NCBI GenBank assembly: GCA_034716535.1
Contig: JAYEJW010000400.1
Span: forward strand, 1 to 9,323
Length of the DNA: 9,323 nt
DNA from: JAYEJW01 sp034716535
GTDB taxonomy: Bacteria; Pseudomonadota; Gammaproteobacteria; Chromatiales; Chromatiaceae
Direction: 5' to 3'
Made by a program: the position numbers and the translations under genes. The notes under the pieces were generated by a model. The model searched no databases and was not told the DNA's origin. It saw nothing but the letters and a program-made list of their open reading frames with translations. Positions 6,563-9,323 of this stretch are shown one piece after another; the first letter of the stretch is position 1, and each line of letters begins with the position of its first letter.

Positions 6563-7444
6563 ATGGTCAAGAACAAGCAATCGACGCGCTCGCTCGTGGC
6601 CTTTCTTGTGACCTGGTCATTCATCGTGCTGACCGTCACGGGCATTGTCCTCTACATCGTCCCCCAGGGGCGGATCGCCTACTGGGTCCATTGGTCACTG
6701 ATGGGTTTGGAGAAAGAACAATGGGGCTGGGTGCACATGATGTTCGGCGGCATCTTCATCCTCACCGGGGGATTGCACCTCTATTTCAATTGGAAGCCGT
6801 TCAAGAAATACCTGGCCGAGCGCGCCAAGGGACAGATCCGGGTAAAGCAGGAGCTTGTGGTCTCGTTGGCCTTGACGGCGCTGGTCTTTGCCTTATCCGT
6901 GCTCGATCTGCCGCCGGCGAGCTGGGTGTTCGCATTGAACGAACAGATCAAGAATGCCTGGGTGACGAGTCCTGAGTTGGAACCGCCTTTCGGGCACGCC
7001 GAGGAGGTATCGCTGGCGGGCATCGCCAGACGCATGAATCTGGATCTGGCCTCCGCCGTAGCGGCGCTCGAGGCGGAGGGTATCCGGTTCGACAGCGAAC
7101 GGGACTCCCTGGAGAAGATCGCCCGGGTCAACGGCATCACGCCCATGACGGTCTTCGGGATCGTCCGGCGTTTCGAGAACGAGCCCGAGCCGGTTCCGGT
7201 AGCGGGGCTAACCCCCGAAGAGGTTGAGGTGCGTTACTCCGGTTCCGGACTGGGCCGCAAGAGCCTAAAGGAGCTGTGCAGGACGATTGGGCTGGATCAG
7301 GCTCTGGCCTTGCGCAGACTCGCCGCGGCAGGGATTCAGGCACAGCCGGAGGACAAGGCGCGCGAGCTGGCCGAACGCCATGGCATCAGCCCGATCGACC
7401 TGCTGAAGGTCATGATGATTCCCGATTTCCGGCCTTCTGGGTGA
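6563..7444 (+). CDS. DUF4405 membrane protein with duplicated C-terminal domain
   Basis: This 293-residue protein has three predicted membrane helices at about residues 12-34, 56-76 and 97-117. Histidines near the helices (H43 in YWVHW, H58 in GWVHMMFGG, H72 in GGLHLYFNW) fit the DUF4405 family, a cytochrome b561-like group thought to bind haem b. The soluble C-terminal part contains two related units of about 50 residues. The first starts SLAGIARRMNLDLASAVAAL and ends NGITPMTVFGIV; the second starts GRKSLKELCRTIGLDQALAL and ends HGISPIDLLKVM. Each holds a helical segment, an A-x-GI turn and a T/S-P-x-x-hydrophobic end. This layout is familiar from DUF4405 proteins of anaerobes. A role in passing electrons between the membrane pool and the periplasmic redox proteins of the cluster is inference. 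No clear Shine-Dalgarno sequence precedes the ATG; reading may have been coupled to the broken hydrolase frame just upstream. Confidence 0.84.
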   Translation: MVKNKQSTRSLVAFLVTWSFIVLTVTGIVLYIVPQGRIAYWVHWSLMGLEKEQWGWVHMMFGGIFILTGGLHLYFNWKPFKKYLAERAKGQIRVKQELVVSLALTALVFALSVLDLPPASWVFALNEQIKNAWVTSPELEPPFGHAEEVSLAGIARRMNLDLASAVAALEAEGIRFDSERDSLEKIARVNGITPMTVFGIVRRFENEPEPVPVAGLTPEEVEVRYSGSGLGRKSLKELCRTIGLDQALALRRLAAAGIQAQPEDKARELAERHGISPIDLLKVMMIPDFRPSG

Positions 7445-7448
7445 GACT

Positions 7449-7598
7449 GAGCGCGTCCAGGCCGTGGTGGAGCCACCAGTTCGCGGCCGCTCCCGGCTTC
7501 CAGGCTCCCGCCTCCTGGGGGGCGAAGACGTAGACCGGGATGACCCGCTCGCAGGTTTCCAACCCTGCTGCGAGCGCCGGGTTATCGGCCAGGCGAAC
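7449..7598 (-). pseudogene. N-terminal fragment of a deoxyribodipyrimidine photolyase
   Basis: On the minus strand the frame reads VRLADNPALAAGLE, then VIPVYVFAPQEAGAWKPGAA and NWWLHHGLDAL. These are successive hallmarks of the N-terminal alpha/beta domain of DNA photolyases (normally FRRDLRLADNPAL, PVYVFDPE and a WWLHHSLxAL helix). The start codon and the first strand are missing or altered, since FPV stands where WFRRD is expected. After about 50 codons the homology ends, right beside the end of the DUF4405 gene on the other strand. FAD- and DNA-binding domains are absent, so no photolyase can be made. It begins about 20 bases after the glutathione peroxidase stop in the same direction, so the two were probably neighbours in one transcription unit before the deletion. 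Confidence 0.75.
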
Positions 7599-7617
7599 TG
7601 GAAATTCCCCAGCAAGC

Positions 7618-8166
7618 TCACAGAAGCCTCTCGATGGCCGATACCAGCTTGCCACTCTGGGGAGAGGTGAAGCTGGAAAAGTAGTCGACGAGGTTACCGT
7701 CTCGGTCGACCAGGTACTTGTAGAAGTTCCATTTCGGGTACGCCCCCGCCTGCGCGGCAAGGTATCGGAACAGAGGATCGGCCTTACCCTTCTTGACGTG
7801 GATTTTCTCGAACATCGGGAACTCGACCGAGTAGCTGAGGCGGCAGAAGCTCTGGATCTGTCGCTCCGTACCCGGCTCCTGGTTTCCGAAGTCGTTCGAG
7901 GGGAAACCCAAAACGACGAAGCCGCGATCCCTGTATCGTCGGTAGAGATCCTCCAGTCCCTCATACTGGCCGGTAAAGGCGCACTTGCTCGCCGTGTTGA
8001 CGATCAAGACGACCCGACCCCGGTAGGCATCGCAGAGGTGGATGACCTCGTCGTCGGCCAGGCGACGCTTCTCGAAGTCCAGCGCCGGTGCACAGTCCTC
8101 GGCGGCTACTTCCTCGCCCCCCGAGGCCACAACCCCCATCACAAACAGTGTCGCGATCGCCTTCAT
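7618..8166 (-). CDS. exported glutathione peroxidase-like protein
   Basis: This thioredoxin-fold peroxidase of the glutathione peroxidase family reduces H2O2 or organic hydroperoxides using a thiol donor. With the ATG at 8166 it has 182 residues. In that numbering the catalytic tetrad is C62 in NTASKCAFTGQYEGL, Q96 in FPSNDFGNQEPG, and W146/N147 in KWNFYKYLVD. The residue at the active site is cysteine, not selenocysteine. The first about 20 residues (MKAIATLFVMGVVASG) look like a signal peptide, so it probably works in the periplasm. GGAG lies six bases before this ATG and decides the start; a TTG four codons upstream overlaps that site and is rejected. It converges with the mtoX cluster. 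Since MtoX forms H2O2 in the same compartment, peroxide removal is a plausible job, by inference. Whether glutathione or thioredoxin is the donor cannot be told. Confidence 0.9.
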   Translation of the reverse strand: MKAIATLFVMGVVASGGEEVAAEDCAPALDFEKRRLADDEVIHLCDAYRGRVVLIVNTASKCAFTGQYEGLEDLYRRYRDRGFVVLGFPSNDFGNQEPGTERQIQSFCRLSYSVEFPMFEKIHVKKGKADPLFRYLAAQAGAYPKWNFYKYLVDRDGNLVDYFSSFTSPQSGKLVSAIERLL

Positions 8167-8291
8167 GCTCGTCTCCAATTGAACATGTGCGGTACGCAGG
8201 TCGTCGAAAACTCGAGTTTTTCAACGGCCTGCTGGCCCGCACGCTCAACAGCCGCCACATCCTGCAGGAGATGGGGCGAGGGTCGGCACAT
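8163..8291 (-). CDS. possible 42-residue ORF overlapping the glutathione peroxidase start
   Basis: A minus-strand ATG frame ends in the TGA of ATGA, which also holds the ATG of the glutathione peroxidase gene. The middle, with residues like DVAAVERAGQQAVEKLEFS, could form a helix. No domain is recognised and no clear Shine-Dalgarno sequence precedes it. Part of it is encoded by the palindrome at 8207-8220, and I suspect it is a repeat-derived or relic frame rather than a working gene. Confidence 0.15.
   Translation of the reverse strand: MCRPSPHLLQDVAAVERAGQQAVEKLEFSTTCVPHMFNWRRA
8207..8220. repeat. palindrome within a probable intergenic repeat or element end
   Basis: AAAACTCGAGTTTT is a perfect 14-base palindrome, followed by TTCAACGGCCTGCTGG. 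The combination of a T-run, CAACNGCCTGCT and a palindrome resembles short repeats or insertion-sequence ends that I have seen scattered in proteobacterial genomes, but only one copy lies here and no transposase is present. Confidence 0.35.
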
Positions 8292-8565
8292 CAGAAGCTC
8301 ATTACGGCCGTATTGTCCGCCGTCAGGGCCTTCAGGGTCGTATCCGGGCCGCCTTTCACGATGCCCTCCATGGCGTCATCCATTGCGGGAGTTTTCGGCC
8401 CGCCGAGGACGGCGATCAGCCGTTGCGATCCCGGATCGAATTCTGCGGATCTGTTCTTGGGTCTTGGCGGCGGATGGGCACAAACCCCGTGGATGTGCTT
8501 CGGGCGATCGGATAAGGCCTCTGCCGCGGGGTTGTTGCGGCCCAATAGAGATACGGACTGTTCAT
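8291..8565 (-). pseudogene. unidentified, probably frameshifted gene
   Basis: A very good ribosome binding site (AGGAGGAG at the proper distance) stands before an ATG at 8565 on the minus strand. That frame, starting MNSPYLYWAATTP, runs only 49 codons to a stop at 8416. In a different frame the following sequence reads like a natural protein end, with AEFDPGSQRLIAVLGGPKTP, then DDAMEGIVKGGPD and LKALTADNTAVMSF, stopping at 8291. The simplest reading is one gene with one or more indels between about 8420 and 8540. I do not recognise the family. If there were no frameshift, only a 49-residue peptide would be made from the good start. Confidence 0.35.
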
Positions 8566-8651
8566 GGTGGCTCCTCCTGCGCTGAGGTCGTCCCGGACCG
8601 CTTCTTTATTCTCCTTAGGCAGAAGTCTCGCCCGGAGTCGCGTTGGCGACC

Positions 8652-8875
8652 ATGACGGAAGTCCCGAAACCCAGTTAGGAAATCGACGACGACTACTTCC
8701 TCGACTCCCACTACGCGACGGACTCCGCCTTTGCCGCTGCGACCGCCTGGGCAACCGGATGCAAGACAGACGCGGGCAATGTCGCCTGGCTACCGGGCGA
8801 CGAAGACGGCGGGGCCCTTCCGACCGTCGCTGAGCTCCTTCGCGACAATCTGGGCTTCCCCATTGGGGTGGTCAG
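8652..8875 (+). pseudogene. internal fragment of an alkaline phosphatase
   Basis: The plus-strand frame from 8679 reads DDDYFLDSHYATDSAFAAAT, then AWATGCKTDAGN and GALPTVAELLRDNLGFPIGVV. This matches the nucleophile region of alkaline phosphatases (in PhoA, VTDSAASATAWSTGVKT followed by PTILEMAKAAG). The serine of TDSA would be the phosphorylated nucleophile. An in-frame TAG at 8676-8678 interrupts a possible continuation upstream (MTEVPKPS from 8652). After about 8875 the match stops, where the next expected part (histidine and metal-ligand regions) is replaced by unrelated sequence. Signal peptide, metal-binding Asp/Glu/His residues and both ends are missing, so this is a dead fragment of roughly 65-75 codons out of 400-550. 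Confidence 0.75.
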
Positions 8876-8979
8876 GCGAGAACAGGGTCTTTGCGACGAC
8901 CGGGTTTTCTGTCATCACCGCCAACGGCTAGTTTCGCGGCGCCCAAGTTTCTCCAACAGTAATCATGCCAGTAGATTCC

Positions 8980-9003
8980 CTTCGCGCTCTTCGCGGCTTC
9001 GCG
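8980..9003. repeat. three spaced copies of CTTCGCG
   Basis: CTTCGCG begins at 8980, 8989 and 8997, so the period is 8-9 bases; on the other strand this reads as CGCGAAG units following CTCA. Degenerate tracts of this kind occur as interspersed repeats in many bacterial genomes. I recognise the type but cannot name a family. Confidence 0.45.
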
Positions 9004-9004
9004 T

Positions 9005-9034
9005 GAGACTCTCTCTGTCTTGTTACAGAGTCTC
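9005..9034. repeat. inverted repeat, possible terminator-like hairpin
   Basis: GAGACTCT (9005-9012) and AGAGTCTC (9027-9034) are perfect eight-base arms around a 14-base loop. An alternative pairing extends with GT/AC if CTCT bulges out. No T-run follows on either strand at the right place. It lies downstream of the minus-strand membrane-protein gene, where a terminator would be expected. Confidence 0.35.
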
Positions 9035-9071
9035 GGGCGCGCCCGTACGAGCCGTTGATCTTGGCGACTTA

Positions 9072-9323
9072 CTACGGGAAGCGCCTCCAGGGAAGGCAGC
9101 TCGCGAAGAAAAGAAAGATACCCAAGGGCAATAGGAACCAGGGGAAATGTCCGCCGACGACCACGACGGCGATGGTGGCCAGGGCCAGGATGCCCAGTGT
9201 TACGTCCCATCCTGAACCAGCCCGTCTGACTTGATTCGTCCTGCGGTCCGCCAGGACCGCTTTCTGAATCGTCCCCGGTAGAATCCGCGACAAAAACGTA
9301 AAAAGAGAGGCCGGTGCTCCTCT
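9072..9323 (-). CDS. C-terminal end of a small membrane protein, partial
   Basis: The minus-strand frame is open from the right edge of the window to a TAG at 9072, giving 83 codons. It has a polar and basic first half (KAVLADRRTNQVRRAG) followed by two hydrophobic helices, VTLGILALATIAVVVVGG and PWFLLPLGIFLFFASC, and a short basic tail (PWRRFP). This hydrophobicity pattern is orderly and unlike a random frame, so I take it as the end of a real membrane protein or a small two-helix protein. No family is recognised. Its true start lies outside, or could be the TTG at 9293, which lacks a clear ribosome binding site. Confidence 0.5.
   Translation of the reverse strand, partial: RGAPASLFTFLSRILPGTIQKAVLADRRTNQVRRAGSGWDVTLGILALATIAVVVVGGHFPWFLLPLGIFLFFASCLPWRRFP

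Larger units (their letters stand above)
8876..9071. other. non-coding debris with short repeats and a hairpin
   Basis: After the phosphatase fragment a short frame ending FATTGFSVITANG with a TAG at 8929-8931 could be another protein end, but I do not recognise it. The rest holds a short repeated motif and an inverted repeat, listed separately, and no gene that I can support. Confidence 0.4.

Noticed and set aside
8167..8178. Upstream TTG start for the glutathione peroxidase
   Set aside because: The TTG overlaps the GGAG ribosome site that serves the ATG at 8166, and the ATG gives the cleaner signal peptide.
7540..8655. Long plus-strand frame opposite the glutathione peroxidase gene
   Set aside because: The minus strand carries the complete peroxidase with its catalytic tetrad; the plus frame is antisense.
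1..9323. CRISPR array, tRNA or rRNA genes, complete insertion sequence
   Set aside because: No regularly spaced repeats with spacers, no cloverleaf-like segments, no rRNA-like sequence and no transposase frame were seen on either strand.

Overview
The window looks like chromosomal DNA of a GC-rich Gram-negative proteobacterium, probably a sulfur-metabolising one. The grounds are several exported redox proteins with Sec-type signal peptides, a periplasmic methanethiol oxidase of the SBP56 family with its SCO and MauG partners, and gene debris of proteobacterial type. The species cannot be told from the sequence alone. No rRNA, tRNA, CRISPR array or complete insertion sequence was seen.

Layout, left to right: (1) about 180 bases of visibly AT-rich DNA without a recognisable gene; (2) a broken HtrA/Deg9-like serine protease (about 190-1152) that has lost its start, its catalytic serine and most of its first PDZ domain; (3) an intact PLP enzyme of the Cys/Met-metabolism family, probably methionine gamma-lyase (1315-2613, +); (4) a 225-base gap, then mtoX, methanethiol oxidase (2839-4215, +); (5) 30 bases later, a 661-residue protein joining an SCO/SenC copper-chaperone domain to a di-haem MauG/cytochrome c peroxidase domain (4246-6231, +); (6) a frameshifted, gutted MBL-fold hydrolase (6278-6557); (7) a DUF4405 membrane protein with a duplicated soluble C-terminal domain (6563-7444, +); (8) on the minus strand, an exported glutathione peroxidase (7618-8166) followed by an N-terminal scrap of a DNA photolyase (7449-7598); (9) a debris zone (8163-9070) with an unidentified frameshifted gene, an alkaline phosphatase fragment, short repeats and a hairpin; (10) the 3' end of a small membrane protein running off the right edge on the minus strand.

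Working model (inference): the PLP enzyme releases methanethiol from methionine in the cytoplasm. MtoX oxidises methanethiol in the periplasm to formaldehyde, H2S and H2O2. The SCO-MauG fusion would deliver copper to MtoX and/or mature it, and the DUF4405 protein could connect electrons to the membrane. The exported glutathione peroxidase could remove the peroxide. mtoX next to SCO and MauG genes is known from methanethiol-degrading bacteria; the fusion of the two partners and the neighbouring methionine gamma-lyase-like gene are the most notable points here.

The second theme is decay. At least four genes (protease, MBL hydrolase, photolyase, alkaline phosphatase) survive only as pieces between intact genes, and in the first two the two ends remain while the catalytic middle is gone. 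This suggests ongoing deletion in a genome under relaxed selection, or an assembly artefact, which must be excluded.
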